The notes under the pieces: generated by a model
What the model was told of the DNA's origin: nothing
Database searches by the model: none
Seen by the model: only the letters and a program-made list of their open reading frames with translations
Position numbers and translations under genes: made by a program
Shown here: one piece after another, positions 28,112-36,578 of the stretch
Position numbering within the stretch: position 1 is the first letter of the stretch
Layout of the letters: each line of letters starts with the position of its first letter
Origin: Sterolibacterium sp.
GTDB lineage: Bacteria; Pseudomonadota; Gammaproteobacteria; Burkholderiales; Rhodocyclaceae
Reading direction: 5' to 3'
Length of the DNA: 64,000 nucleotides
Assembly: GCA_028713555.1 (NCBI GenBank)
Contig: JAQTOA010000001.1
Location: 227,990-291,989, forward strand

Positions 28112-30076
28112 ATGCTCAACTACTGGTACGTCTGGATCGTTGCCGCGCTGCTGATGGTGATTACGGCAGGCTTTGTCTTGAGGTTCGTCCGACCGGCGCT
28201 GCGCCTGCGCCAGGAATTTATCGGGGTCATCAAGGCGATTCAAGAAACCAGGGCAACGGAGGCATTCCAGTTGCGCCAGCAAATCACCGACAAGGTGATG
28301 GCAAATACCTCCTTCGCCAAAATCTGGGCCGAATATGCCCAAACCCTCCATCCGCAGAAGCAGGCTGGACTTGGCGAGACGCGTTGGCGTGCGACCGCTC
28401 TGGCGGAAACCTTTTTTACCGATCAGGCGCTGGTCGATACCCCGCTCAAAACGGAATACTACAAACACTTGCCGGGCATCATGACGGGTCTGGGCATCAT
28501 CGGCACGTTTACCGGGCTGATCATCGGTCTCGGCAATTTCGACATTTCCATTGAACCCGGTCAAGCCCAGGCCCAGTTGCGCACGCTGATCAATGCGGTC
28601 GGCCACGCCTTTATCGTCTCGGCGATCGCCATCACCCTGGCGATGATCTTCACCTGGGTCGAAAAATCGATGGTGACGGTGTGCTACCGGCTGACCGAGC
28701 ATCTCCGCCAGGAAATCGACGGCCTTTTCGATGTCGGCGCCGATGTCGAATATCTCGAACGCCTGGTCGCGGCGGCGGAATCCTCGGCAAAGGAAGTTCT
28801 GTTCCTTAAAGACACGCTGGCGGAGCAAATCATTCAAGCACTCAGAGAGCAAACCAGGCAGCAGATCGAGGCGAGCGAGCGGAGCAGCCAGCGCATTTCA
28901 ACTGATCTTGGCCGGCTGCTGGCGGCAGGCTTATCCCAACCGATTGCGGACATCGCTTCCGCTGTCCATGTTTTCGGGGAGCGCCAGGACGAGACCGTGA
29001 CGCGGATGGTTACGGAAGTTGTCAACGGATTCGGCAACCAGATGGAAAACCTGTTCGCCGGGCAGATGCGCGATCTGCATGAGGTGCTGAGCAGCACCAA
29101 TACTTCCCTGCGTGCGATGGCCGAGCAGTTTTCCCTGATGGCCGGCCATATGAATGCCGCCGGCAAGGAGGCGGTGGAAGCCATGAGTTCGCGCATCGAG
29201 GCGGTCGTTGCCATGACCGAGGAGCGCCAACTGGCCATGCATCAGCAGGCTGGCAACCATGCCGAGCATCTGCATGCGCTGGTTGCCAGATCGCAAGCGG
29301 ATTCCGCCGAGATGGTGCAGCAGTTGCTGGCGCGGCTTGGCAACGAGGTTGCCGCGGTGATCGGCAGCCTGCAAGAGCAATCGAAGCTGGCCGTCGGCAG
29401 TCAGCAGGCCCAGGTCGAGCGCTTGACCCGGGTGGCTGAGGAAACCGTCGGCGGCATGGGGGGGCAGGTCGAGCGGCTTGCGGCGATATCCATTGCCACC
29501 AGCCACAAGCTGCAGGAGGCCATCGAAGCGCTGGCCTGCACCACCGGCGAGAGCATTCGCGGCATGAACGCAGGCGCCGAAAAACTCGGAGTGGCGGCCG
29601 GCAGCTTTGCCGATGCCGGAAAACAGGTCGCCATGACCGTGGCTGACTCATCGAAGGTGGCCGCGGATATCCGCTTGGCTGCGGATGCGATGAGAGATTC
29701 GGCGAAGCTTGCGCAGTTGATGCTCGGCGACTACGGCGATGCCCACGAAGCGTTCGCGCGGCTGGTGGCGGACCTCAAGGCCACCATCGAGCGTGCCAAG
29801 CGCGAGGCGAACCTGAGCGCGGAACTGACCGACCGGCTGGAATCCGCGGCAGGAAGACTAGGCATCGCCCAACAGCAAGCGGACAACTACCTGGAAGGTG
29901 TGTCGAAAGTGCTCGCTCATGCCCATCAGGTGTTTGCCGACAGCGTTGAACAGACGCTGCGCGTAGCCAACCGGCAGTTCCAGGGGGAGTTATCCCAGGC
30001 GGTCGGGCTGCTGTCGGGGGCAATCGCCGATCTTGGCGATAGCGTCGAGAATTTGTCGGAACAGCGCCGTCCATGA
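28112..30076 (+). CDS. zorA: ZorA-like MotA/ExbB-family channel protein with long coiled-coil tail
   Basis: A 654-residue protein. Transmembrane helices are at about 8-26, 121-141 (GIMTGLGIIGTFTGLI, the MotA/ExbB signature) and 164-183. From residue 200 to the end it is almost all amphipathic helix, the long cytoplasmic tail seen in ZorA of Zorya anti-phage systems. In studied Zorya systems ZorA forms a pentameric motor around a ZorB dimer and its tail passes the infection signal. Here zorB overlaps by four bases (ATGA) and a ZorC-like gene follows in the same way. Assignment rests on this architecture and order; a generic ExbB-like protein is the alternative. Confidence 0.85.
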   Translation: MLNYWYVWIVAALLMVITAGFVLRFVRPALRLRQEFIGVIKAIQETRATEAFQLRQQITDKVMANTSFAKIWAEYAQTLHPQKQAGLGETRWRATALAETFFTDQALVDTPLKTEYYKHLPGIMTGLGIIGTFTGLIIGLGNFDISIEPGQAQAQLRTLINAVGHAFIVSAIAITLAMIFTWVEKSMVTVCYRLTEHLRQEIDGLFDVGADVEYLERLVAAAESSAKEVLFLKDTLAEQIIQALREQTRQQIEASERSSQRISTDLGRLLAAGLSQPIADIASAVHVFGERQDETVTRMVTEVVNGFGNQMENLFAGQMRDLHEVLSSTNTSLRAMAEQFSLMAGHMNAAGKEAVEAMSSRIEAVVAMTEERQLAMHQQAGNHAEHLHALVARSQADSAEMVQQLLARLGNEVAAVIGSLQEQSKLAVGSQQAQVERLTRVAEETVGGMGGQVERLAAISIATSHKLQEAIEALACTTGESIRGMNAGAEKLGVAAGSFADAGKQVAMTVADSSKVAADIRLAADAMRDSAKLAQLMLGDYGDAHEAFARLVADLKATIERAKREANLSAELTDRLESAAGRLGIAQQQADNYLEGVSKVLAHAHQVFADSVEQTLRVANRQFQGELSQAVGLLSGAIADLGDSVENLSEQRRP

Positions 30077-30798
30077 TCGGTAGCGGGCTGCGTCGTTCTC
30101 CGACTCGCGGTAGCCGCGATCAGGCGGAAAAGCCCTTCTGGATTTCCTTCTCCGACCTGATGACGGCGCTGATGGTGCTGTTCATGGTGGCCATGGCCGC
30201 GGCCATCATGGTGATCACCCAGGAGGCGCACCGCCTCGAACAGCAAAAGCTCGAGCGCGACGACACCTTGAAGTCCTGCATGAATCAGATCGCCGCCCTG
30301 GCCGCGCAGAAATCCTACACCGGCGTGGCGGTGCACGGGAACTCAATCGAGTTCGGCTCGATTGCCGAATTCAGCCGGAACGGGCATAACCTTCCCGAAG
30401 ACCGCAAGGATGTGATCCGCCGACTCATGGCGGGGGTTCTGGAGATCGCCCGCTCGGGCAAGTGCAGCCCGTGGATCAAGAACATCGTGGTCGATGGCTA
30501 CGCCAGCCAGGAGGGTTCTTACCTGCTGAACCTGAATCTCAGCCTGCAGCGCTCGCAACGCATGCTGTGCGTTCTGCTGGACTCAAAAGCCAATACCTCA
30601 TTATCCGAAGCAGACAGGAAGTTCGTCCGCAAGAAATTTTTGGTGGGTGGCGCGTCGTTCAACTCGGTCAAGGAAAGACCCGAAGACAGCCGTCGCGTCG
30701 AATTCCGCATCGATTTCAGGGAATATGGCGAGAAGCTTGCGGAGATCGTCGAGATTCCCTGGGACGACGACGCCAAATGCCCGATCGACAAACCATGA
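30073..30798 (+). CDS. zorB: ZorB-like MotB/OmpA-family stator protein
   Basis: A 241-residue protein with a basic cytoplasmic start, one transmembrane helix (about 24-48) bearing the proton-binding Asp28 in SFSDLMTALM, a short coiled linker, and a C-terminal OmpA-like peptidoglycan-binding domain (VDGYASQEG, then NLSLQRSQRM around residues 140-165). This is the ZorB/MotB design. ATGA overlaps at both ends couple it to zorA and to the third gene. It should anchor the ZorA motor to the cell wall. Confidence 0.87.
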   Translation: MIGSGLRRSPTRGSRDQAEKPFWISFSDLMTALMVLFMVAMAAAIMVITQEAHRLEQQKLERDDTLKSCMNQIAALAAQKSYTGVAVHGNSIEFGSIAEFSRNGHNLPEDRKDVIRRLMAGVLEIARSGKCSPWIKNIVVDGYASQEGSYLLNLNLSLQRSQRMLCVLLDSKANTSLSEADRKFVRKKFLVGGASFNSVKERPEDSRRVEFRIDFREYGEKLAEIVEIPWDDDAKCPIDKP

Positions 30799-32141
30799 GC
30801 ATCAGCCCGCTCGCCGACCTCGATGGTCGGCTAGCGCCGTTTCGCAACGGTATTTCCGCCAGCCCGGAATGGCATGCTCGGCGGAGCATGGCGGAAATGC
30901 TCGGGATGATCAGGAACCGGCATCAATCCAAGGAGCGTTTGGTCAGGCACGCCCTGATCCTGGAGTCGGTAGTCGACTACCTGCGCAGCGGCAAGGTGAT
31001 GAGGCCGGCAGATATATCCCTGCTGTGCCTGGGTGCAGGATGGCTGGATGGGGAAGGAAGGGGAATTCTGGCGGACAGGAAACTGCGCCGGAAACTGTTG
31101 ATCCTGGCGCAGACCATCACGGGGCGGAGAAGCAGGCTCAAGGCTTTCCGCAGCCTGCTTTACGCCTACTGGTCGTTTCCTCTCCACGACGCTGCGACGT
31201 CAACCAAAGCCGTTCGGGGATGGCGGGAACTGAGGGACTGGCTGAAGGTGCGACGCGCCGAAATCAATCTGCTGCCGAGCAGGAAGCCGATGTGGTTCAA
31301 CATCCTCGGCCAGCATCTGCATCTCCTCGATGAAAACCCCTGCGCCAAGTATGCCAAGGCGCTATTGCGCGGCAACATGGGCGAACTCCAGCACGCCATC
31401 GATTGCCTGTTCATCCCTGCGGACTCATGGCTCAAGACCGAGGCCGTCATGGCCCAGATTACCGAAGCATCTCAGTGGCAGGACGAAGCTTTCCATGCGC
31501 TGTTGCCGGGGCTGTTAAAGCTGGCGACAGGGGATGCCGGCATCAGGCTTACCGATGGCGTCACACGGCGCGCCATCGCCCGGCTGGTCATGCGTTATGC
31601 CAGGCAGAAACAGCATCAGCCTCATGAAGACTTGTTCATCTTGGCGCTTGGGAAATTTGGCAACCCCTGGCGCCAACAGCCGTCCTGGGATGTCCTGGTT
31701 TGCGATGAAGGCGGCAATCCGTGCCTGCTTTCCCGCGAGATGGTCAGTGCCTGGCTCAAGGACAGGATGATCGGGGAGTTCTTTGAGGATGGCGGGGGAG
31801 AGGAATCGCGCAGCGAGTTATGGCGGAAATACGCCGTGTTCATGCAGATGATTTCGCTGGCTGTGCCCTGGAAGAAAGACCGGGCCCTGGTCGTGCGCAT
31901 CGGGGAATTTTTGGTGATCGTTCCGCAAAAAACGGACGAGTCGATCGTAACCTACCCTTGGGAGACATTTGTCGCCAATGGCGGCGCAAGGCTGCTGGAC
32001 AAGGATGCGGTCGATGGCGTCAGGATGCAAAAAATTATTGACCATTGCCGGCCGGCGCTTCGCCTGGGCCAGGCGAACCCGGCCCAGTGCGACAGGATGC
32101 TGCGCGGGATGTTGCTCTCGTCTGGCGCCAGGGAAAATTAG
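30795..32141 (+). CDS. zorC: ZorC-like (EH-signature type) protein
   Basis: A 448-residue soluble, Arg/Trp-rich helical protein coupled to zorB by ATGA. It has no signal peptide or membrane segment. The C-terminal half contains REMVSAWLKDRMIGEFFE and then LWRKYAVFMQ, which recall the EH-signature domain (PF15611) of ZorC. Conserved Glu and His candidates are present but I cannot align them with certainty. In type I Zorya, ZorC binds DNA and acts with the ZorD helicase-nuclease. Here the stop codon overlaps the convergent helicase gene by four bases, so no ZorD or ZorE follows. Type identity is therefore inferred mainly from position. Confidence 0.65.
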   Translation: MSISPLADLDGRLAPFRNGISASPEWHARRSMAEMLGMIRNRHQSKERLVRHALILESVVDYLRSGKVMRPADISLLCLGAGWLDGEGRGILADRKLRRKLLILAQTITGRRSRLKAFRSLLYAYWSFPLHDAATSTKAVRGWRELRDWLKVRRAEINLLPSRKPMWFNILGQHLHLLDENPCAKYAKALLRGNMGELQHAIDCLFIPADSWLKTEAVMAQITEASQWQDEAFHALLPGLLKLATGDAGIRLTDGVTRRAIARLVMRYARQKQHQPHEDLFILALGKFGNPWRQQPSWDVLVCDEGGNPCLLSREMVSAWLKDRMIGEFFEDGGGEESRSELWRKYAVFMQMISLAVPWKKDRALVVRIGEFLVIVPQKTDESIVTYPWETFVANGGARLLDKDAVDGVRMQKIIDHCRPALRLGQANPAQCDRMLRGMLLSSGAREN

Positions 32142-34471
32142 GCCGGCGACAGCTTGGCGACGGACAGCGCCAGCCATTTCATGCCGGCGTGGCGAAAATT
32201 TACCTGCACCCGGGCGTCCTGGCCCGAGCCTTCGGACTGAATGATTACCCCTTGGCCGAACTTGGCGTGCATGACATTCTGGCCGATGCGCAGGCCGCTA
32301 TCGTCCTCCCGTCGCGCCGCGATGGCTTGATGCATGGGCGGCGCGTTCGCCCGTCGCAGCGGCAATGGTTTGTGGCTTGTCTTTGGCTTGACCTCATCCT
32401 GCCAGGGGGCTTCCTTCGGGACGTAAGCGTTCTTTAACTTCGGCGTCAGCCACTTCAACAAGCCCGCCGGAATTTCATCGAGAAAGCGCGACGGCAGGTT
32501 GTAGCGCGTCTGACCGTGCAGCATGCGGGTCTGGGCGAAAGACAGGTAAAGACGCTGGCGCGCCCGCGTCACGGCGACGTACATCAGGCGCCGTTCTTCT
32601 TCGAGTCCCCGCTCCTCGGGTACGGCGTTCTCATGCGGGAACAGTCCTTCTTCCAGGCCGCTGATGAAGACCACGTTGAACTCCAGTCCCTTGGCGGAAT
32701 GCACGGTCATCAGCTGGATTGCTTCGTCACTGTCGCCGGCCTGATGTTCGCCGGCTTCCAGCGAGGCATGCGCGAGGAACGAGGCAAGATCGCTTTGTTC
32801 TTCCATGGGCACATCGGTGGCCAGGTGCTGGCCTTCCTCGGAGACAAAGCTGGCGGCGGCGTTGATCAACTCGTCGAGATTTTCCAGGCGGTCCTGGCCT
32901 TCCTTCTCGTTGCGATAGTGCTCTCTGAGACCGGACAGATCCAGCACATGATCGACGACCTCAGGCAGCGGCAAATCGGCGCTGCCTTCGCGCATCCTGA
33001 CAATCAACTGGGCGAAGGTGGAAAGAGAACTTTGCGCCTTGCCGCCGAGTTGCCCGATCGCCGCATGCAGGCTGCTGCCTTGAGCCTTGGCGGCATCGGC
33101 GAGTTGCTCCAGCGAACGTGCGCCGATGCCGCGCGTCGGAAAATTCACGACGCGCGCGAATGCCGTATCGTCGTCGGGGTTGGCGATCAGGCGCAGATAG
33201 GCCAGTGCATGCTTGATCTCCTGCCGCTCGAAGAAGCGCAGCCCGCCATACACCCGGTACGGCAGTCGGGCGTTGAACAAGGCGTGCTCCAGCACCCGCG
33301 ACTGGGCGTTGGAACGATAGAGCAGGGCGATCTCGCTGCGCGAGTGATCGCGACTCAGCCCCTGGATTTCCTCGACAATCCAGCGCGCTTCGTCGAGGTC
33401 GCTGTTGGCTTCGAAAACGCGCAAGGGTTCGCCGCTGCCGGCGTCGGTCCACAGGTTCTTGCCAAGCCGCGCCTCATTGTTCTTGATGATGGCGTTGGCG
33501 GCGTCGAGGATGTTGCCGTGCGAACGGTAATTCTGTTCCAGCCGAATCACCTTGGCGACCTTGAACTCACGCTCCAGGTCGCGCATGTTGCCGACTTCGG
33601 CGCCGCGGAAAGCATAGATCGATTGGTCATCGTCGCCCACCGCAAAGATCCAGGCGCCGTTTATTGGCGCCCCTGGATAGTCGCCCCCTTCCCCGGGAAG
33701 GGGGTTGGGGGGAAGGTCGTTTTTAGCGCGCCCGCCTGCAATATGCATGGCTTTGCCTGCAAGCTGGCGAAGCCATGCATATTGCAGGCGGTTGGTGTCC
33801 TGGAATTCATCGACGAGGATGTGCTGAAAGCGCTCCTGGTAATGGCGGCGCAGAATTTCGTTCCTTTCCAGCAGTTCGAAGGAGCGCAGCAGCAATTCGG
33901 CAAAATCGACCACGCCCTCGCGCTGGCATTGCTGCTCGTAGGCAGCGTAGATTTCGACGCGGCGGCGCGCGAAATCGTCCCAAGCTTCGACTGCATTCGC
34001 GCGCACGCCTTGTTCTTTTTGCGCGTTGATGAAATGTTGCAATTCGCGCGGCGGAAATTTCTCATCGTCGATGTTGAGGGATCTTACCAAGCGCTTGATC
34101 GCCGATAACTGGTCGGCCTGATCGAGAATCTGGAATAGTTGCGGCAGCCCAGCCTCGCGGTAGTGGGCGCGCAACAGACGATTGCATAGGCCGTGGAAGG
34201 TGCCGATCCACATGCCGCGGGTATTGATCGGCAGCATCGCCGAAAGCCGCGCCAGCATTTCCTTGGCAGCCTTGTTGGTGAAGGTGACGGCGAGAATGCT
34301 GTGCGGCCCGGCTTGGCCGGTGGAAATCAGCCAGGCGATGCGCGTTGTCAGCACGCGCGTCTTGCCGCTGCCGGCGCCAGCCAGGATCAGGGCATGCTGC
34401 GGCGGCAGGGTAACGGCGGCAAGTTGTTCGGGATTGAGACCGGAAAGCAGTTGCGGGATGGAGGAGGGCAT
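32138..34471 (-). CDS. uvrD: UvrD/Rep/PcrA-family superfamily 1A DNA helicase
   Basis: A 777-residue helicase. Walker A AGAGSGKT (31-38), TFHGLCNRLL (Ia/Ib), DEFQDTN motif II (221-227), VGDDDQSIY motif III (278-286), QNYRSH, the VHSAKGLEF motif V and VAVTRARQ motif VI are all present, and the C-terminus has the small UvrD-type tail. It unwinds DNA in nucleotide excision and mismatch repair. ATG 34471 matches the family start and has GGAGG-like sequence upstream; the longer frame is unsupported. Odd point: about 32 extra residues (240-272) between motifs II and III, encoded by palindromic DNA. It is convergent with zorC and looks like a housekeeping gene, not ZorD. Confidence 0.93.
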   Translation of the reverse strand: MPSSIPQLLSGLNPEQLAAVTLPPQHALILAGAGSGKTRVLTTRIAWLISTGQAGPHSILAVTFTNKAAKEMLARLSAMLPINTRGMWIGTFHGLCNRLLRAHYREAGLPQLFQILDQADQLSAIKRLVRSLNIDDEKFPPRELQHFINAQKEQGVRANAVEAWDDFARRRVEIYAAYEQQCQREGVVDFAELLLRSFELLERNEILRRHYQERFQHILVDEFQDTNRLQYAWLRQLAGKAMHIAGGRAKNDLPPNPLPGEGGDYPGAPINGAWIFAVGDDDQSIYAFRGAEVGNMRDLEREFKVAKVIRLEQNYRSHGNILDAANAIIKNNEARLGKNLWTDAGSGEPLRVFEANSDLDEARWIVEEIQGLSRDHSRSEIALLYRSNAQSRVLEHALFNARLPYRVYGGLRFFERQEIKHALAYLRLIANPDDDTAFARVVNFPTRGIGARSLEQLADAAKAQGSSLHAAIGQLGGKAQSSLSTFAQLIVRMREGSADLPLPEVVDHVLDLSGLREHYRNEKEGQDRLENLDELINAAASFVSEEGQHLATDVPMEEQSDLASFLAHASLEAGEHQAGDSDEAIQLMTVHSAKGLEFNVVFISGLEEGLFPHENAVPEERGLEEERRLMYVAVTRARQRLYLSFAQTRMLHGQTRYNLPSRFLDEIPAGLLKWLTPKLKNAYVPKEAPWQDEVKPKTSHKPLPLRRANAPPMHQAIAARREDDSGLRIGQNVMHAKFGQGVIIQSEGSGQDARVQVNFRHAGMKWLALSVAKLSPA
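33684..33704. repeat. GC-rich palindrome inside uvrD
   Basis: Ten-base arms CCCCCTTCCC and GGGAAGGGGG flank one C. On the helicase strand the surrounding bases read out as Pro-Pro-Asn-Pro-Leu-Pro-Gly-Glu-Gly. Such short C/G palindromes occur as dispersed intergenic repeats in proteobacteria, so this looks like a repeat copy inserted in frame. Confidence 0.6.
33733..33790. repeat. Long inverted repeat (25-bp arms) inside uvrD
   Basis: Arms 33733-33757 and 33766-33790 are reverse complements at 24 of 25 positions with an 8-base loop. The right arm encodes the native LQYAWLRQ stretch of the helicase. The left arm is an inverted copy of it and encodes part of the extra segment (GKAMHIAGG). The structure looks like a templated inverted duplication that kept the reading frame. 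Confidence 0.8.
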
Positions 34472-34536
34472 GCCTCGAATTATACGCCCCGGGCCAAGCC
34501 AGCCTCCCCGAATTGGCGACGCGGTATCATCACGCC

Positions 34537-35286
34537 ATGTTCTCTTCGCCAACTCCTCTGCGCGCCGCCCTGCTTGCCCAGATTCTCGGCGGCATCGCCG
34601 CTGCGGTGATCATCCAGTTGGCGTATCCGCAACTATTCACCGTGGCGCTGGCCGGTGCCGCGCTGCAGGGAGTTTGCGCCGCGCTGATCGGGCATTGGCT
34701 CGGCGCGCCAAAGTGGTGGCTGCCGATTCATTGCCTGTTCATGCCCGCCGTGGTTCTTGCCAGCCGGCTAAACATCGACTCGAACTGGTACTTGGCGGCG
34801 TTGCTGCTGTTGCTCCTGATCTTCTGGCGCACCGACCAAAGCCGGGTGCCGCTGTATCTTTCGAATGCAGCCACGGCGCGGGCGCTGAAAACCATGCTGC
34901 CTGCTGCGCCCTGCCTGGTCATTGATCTTGGTTGCGCCCATGGCGGCCTGCTGCGCCGACTGGCGCGAGCCCGACCCGATTGCCGCTTCGTTGGTATCGA
35001 ACACGCGCCGCTGCCGTGGTTATGGGCCAAGCTGGCGAGTCTGACCTTGCCCAATCTGCAGATCCGCTACGGCGACTTCTGGCGGCAGAATCTCGCTTCT
35101 TTTGACGTGGTCTATGCCTTTCTCTCGCCGGTGCCGATGCCGCGTCTGATGGAAAAGGCCCTTGCCGAGATGCGCCCCGGCACGTTGCTGGTGAGCAACA
35201 GTTTCGCTGTTCCTGCCGTAACTGCCGAGCGTGTCGTCGAGCTTGCCGATCGACGCGCAACAAGGCTGCATTGCTATCGGATGTAG
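34537..35286 (+). CDS. Membrane-anchored class I SAM-dependent methyltransferase-like protein
   Basis: A 249-residue protein. The N-terminal 100 residues hold three to four hydrophobic helices (AALLAQILGGIAAAVIIQL onward). A Rossmann methyltransferase domain follows, with VIDLGCAHGG as motif I near residue 130 and FVGIEHAP as the acidic end of strand 2. The catalytic region after motif IV is short and the substrate is unknown. ATG 34537 lies 65 bp from the divergent uvrD start. Similar membrane-linked methyltransferase-like proteins occur beside uvrD in other Rhodocyclales-like genomes to my recollection, but this is not checked. Confidence 0.75.
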   Translation: MFSSPTPLRAALLAQILGGIAAAVIIQLAYPQLFTVALAGAALQGVCAALIGHWLGAPKWWLPIHCLFMPAVVLASRLNIDSNWYLAALLLLLLIFWRTDQSRVPLYLSNAATARALKTMLPAAPCLVIDLGCAHGGLLRRLARARPDCRFVGIEHAPLPWLWAKLASLTLPNLQIRYGDFWRQNLASFDVVYAFLSPVPMPRLMEKALAEMRPGTLLVSNSFAVPAVTAERVVELADRRATRLHCYRM

Positions 35287-35445
35287 TTCCGCAATCGTTG
35301 CGGCAGTGTCCTCGCCGCTCTGAAATAAGGCCCGATTGCCTTGCATTTCGCCGCATCGCCACAGCCCTCTTTCGCCAATAATCCTGACCTGACACAAGCC
35401 CTGCCCGAAACCGCGGCAGGCTATGCGAAGAACAGGAGAGGCAAT

Positions 35446-36138
35446 ATGGCAGACATTATCTGCGTTATCGGCAACAAGGGCGGCACCGGCAAGACCACGC
35501 TTTCGCACATGCTCTGTCAGGGTTTGGGCTTGGTCGGCCAGCGTTCGGTATGCGTGCTGACCGACACCTATCGCGAGCCACTTAATCCCGAGAGCCGCCG
35601 TTATCTAACCGCCGACGCACGCACGCGCGAGGCGCTGGCCAAAGTAGTCGACAAGGTCCGCGCGCTGAAAGCCTGGCTCGGCGTCATTGACGGCGGTGGC
35701 AATCGCACCGAGATGGACCGTAAACTCTATGGCCTGGCTGACTTGGTGTTGTTGCCGTTTCGCGATTCGCACGAAGATATCCGGACCGTGATCCGCGATC
35801 TCGACATGTTCCCGCGTGCCTATGCCGTGCCGATGCAATGGCCGACCAACGCCTGGCAGCGCGAGGCAGCCGAGAAAACCGTGAATGACTTTCTTGCCCC
35901 CTACCGTGACCGTATTCTGGAACCGGTATTCACGCTCTCGGCAAGCAAGCTGTTGCTGCAAAAGGAGTTGCCCGGCGCATTGCCGACGCCGCTGGCCAAT
36001 GCTTGCCGAGGCATGGCGCATCAGGTTCTCGATCTGCTGCAAATCGTAATTGACGACGACATCGTTAGCCAGGCCAGGCCTGCGCCGCATCCTTCGACGG
36101 TGTCGCGAGTCATGCCGGGCAGTGCCGTTCTTGCCTGA
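35446..36138 (+). CDS. Orphan ParA/MinD-like P-loop ATPase
   Basis: A 230-residue protein with the deviant Walker A motif KGGTGKTT (residues 11-18) of ParA/MinD/Soj proteins and a switch-like IDGGGN near residue 84. The usual switch II Asp motif DTPP is replaced, and the region after residue 100 is divergent. AGGAGAGG precedes ATG 35446. There is no parB or parS candidate beside it; instead a 75-residue acidic protein follows after 185 bp. A role in positioning a cargo protein, or in plasmid- or phage-like partitioning, is possible. Confidence 0.75.
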   Translation: MADIICVIGNKGGTGKTTLSHMLCQGLGLVGQRSVCVLTDTYREPLNPESRRYLTADARTREALAKVVDKVRALKAWLGVIDGGGNRTEMDRKLYGLADLVLLPFRDSHEDIRTVIRDLDMFPRAYAVPMQWPTNAWQREAAEKTVNDFLAPYRDRILEPVFTLSASKLLLQKELPGALPTPLANACRGMAHQVLDLLQIVIDDDIVSQARPAPHPSTVSRVMPGSAVLA

Positions 36139-36323
36139 GCCTCGATTTTTGCCGATGTTACAGGCAACTTTAGCCGGGACATCGCACAGTCTTGCCGGTC
36201 ACGACAATGTCCTGGGCCGCCAAGCCCTTGAGACTACGCCTCTTTGCGAAACTGGCACATCCTATGCGTACCTCAATGCCAAGATGCTCGGGTTCCCGAT
36301 GACCTGAGCAACAGGAGGCAATT

Positions 36324-36551
36324 ATGTTCCATGTTCTCGATCATGCTGACGTGGTTTATTCCGGTGACCTTTCACAATTGACACAATACGTCACCGAACG
36401 CTATGACAAGAATCTCGATGAGGCCATCCGCTCCGGCATCAAGATTATTTACACCGATCCCCGGCACAGTTTGAGCGGTATCCAGCAAACCAAGCCTGCT
36501 GCCAGATTTTCGAATTTCTGGGAGCCCATTGAGGACTGGGAACTGGATTAA
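36324..36551 (+). CDS. Small acidic hypothetical protein
   Basis: A 75-residue acidic protein with an AGGAGG site 5 bp upstream of ATG 36324, so it is likely a real gene. It has a Tyr/Asp-rich N-terminal half (VVYSGDLSQLTQYVTERYD) and ends in a Trp/Glu stretch (FWEPIEDWELD). No domain was recognised. It follows the ParA-like gene on the same strand and is convergent with the HD-GYP gene. The 185 bp before it contain nothing I can name. Confidence 0.6.
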   Translation: MFHVLDHADVVYSGDLSQLTQYVTERYDKNLDEAIRSGIKIIYTDPRHSLSGIQQTKPAARFSNFWEPIEDWELD

Positions 36552-36578
36552 GAGCCGCTTTCACTACTGGAATAGGCT

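Noticed and set aside
32516..34108. A 530-residue open frame on the plus strand antisense to uvrD
   Set aside because: The minus strand encodes all helicase motifs in order. The antisense frame is a codon-bias shadow with no domain.
32138..34471. The helicase next to zorC as the missing ZorD
   Set aside because: It is a complete UvrD-type SF1 helicase on the opposite strand. ZorD is a larger SF2-type helicase with a nuclease domain.
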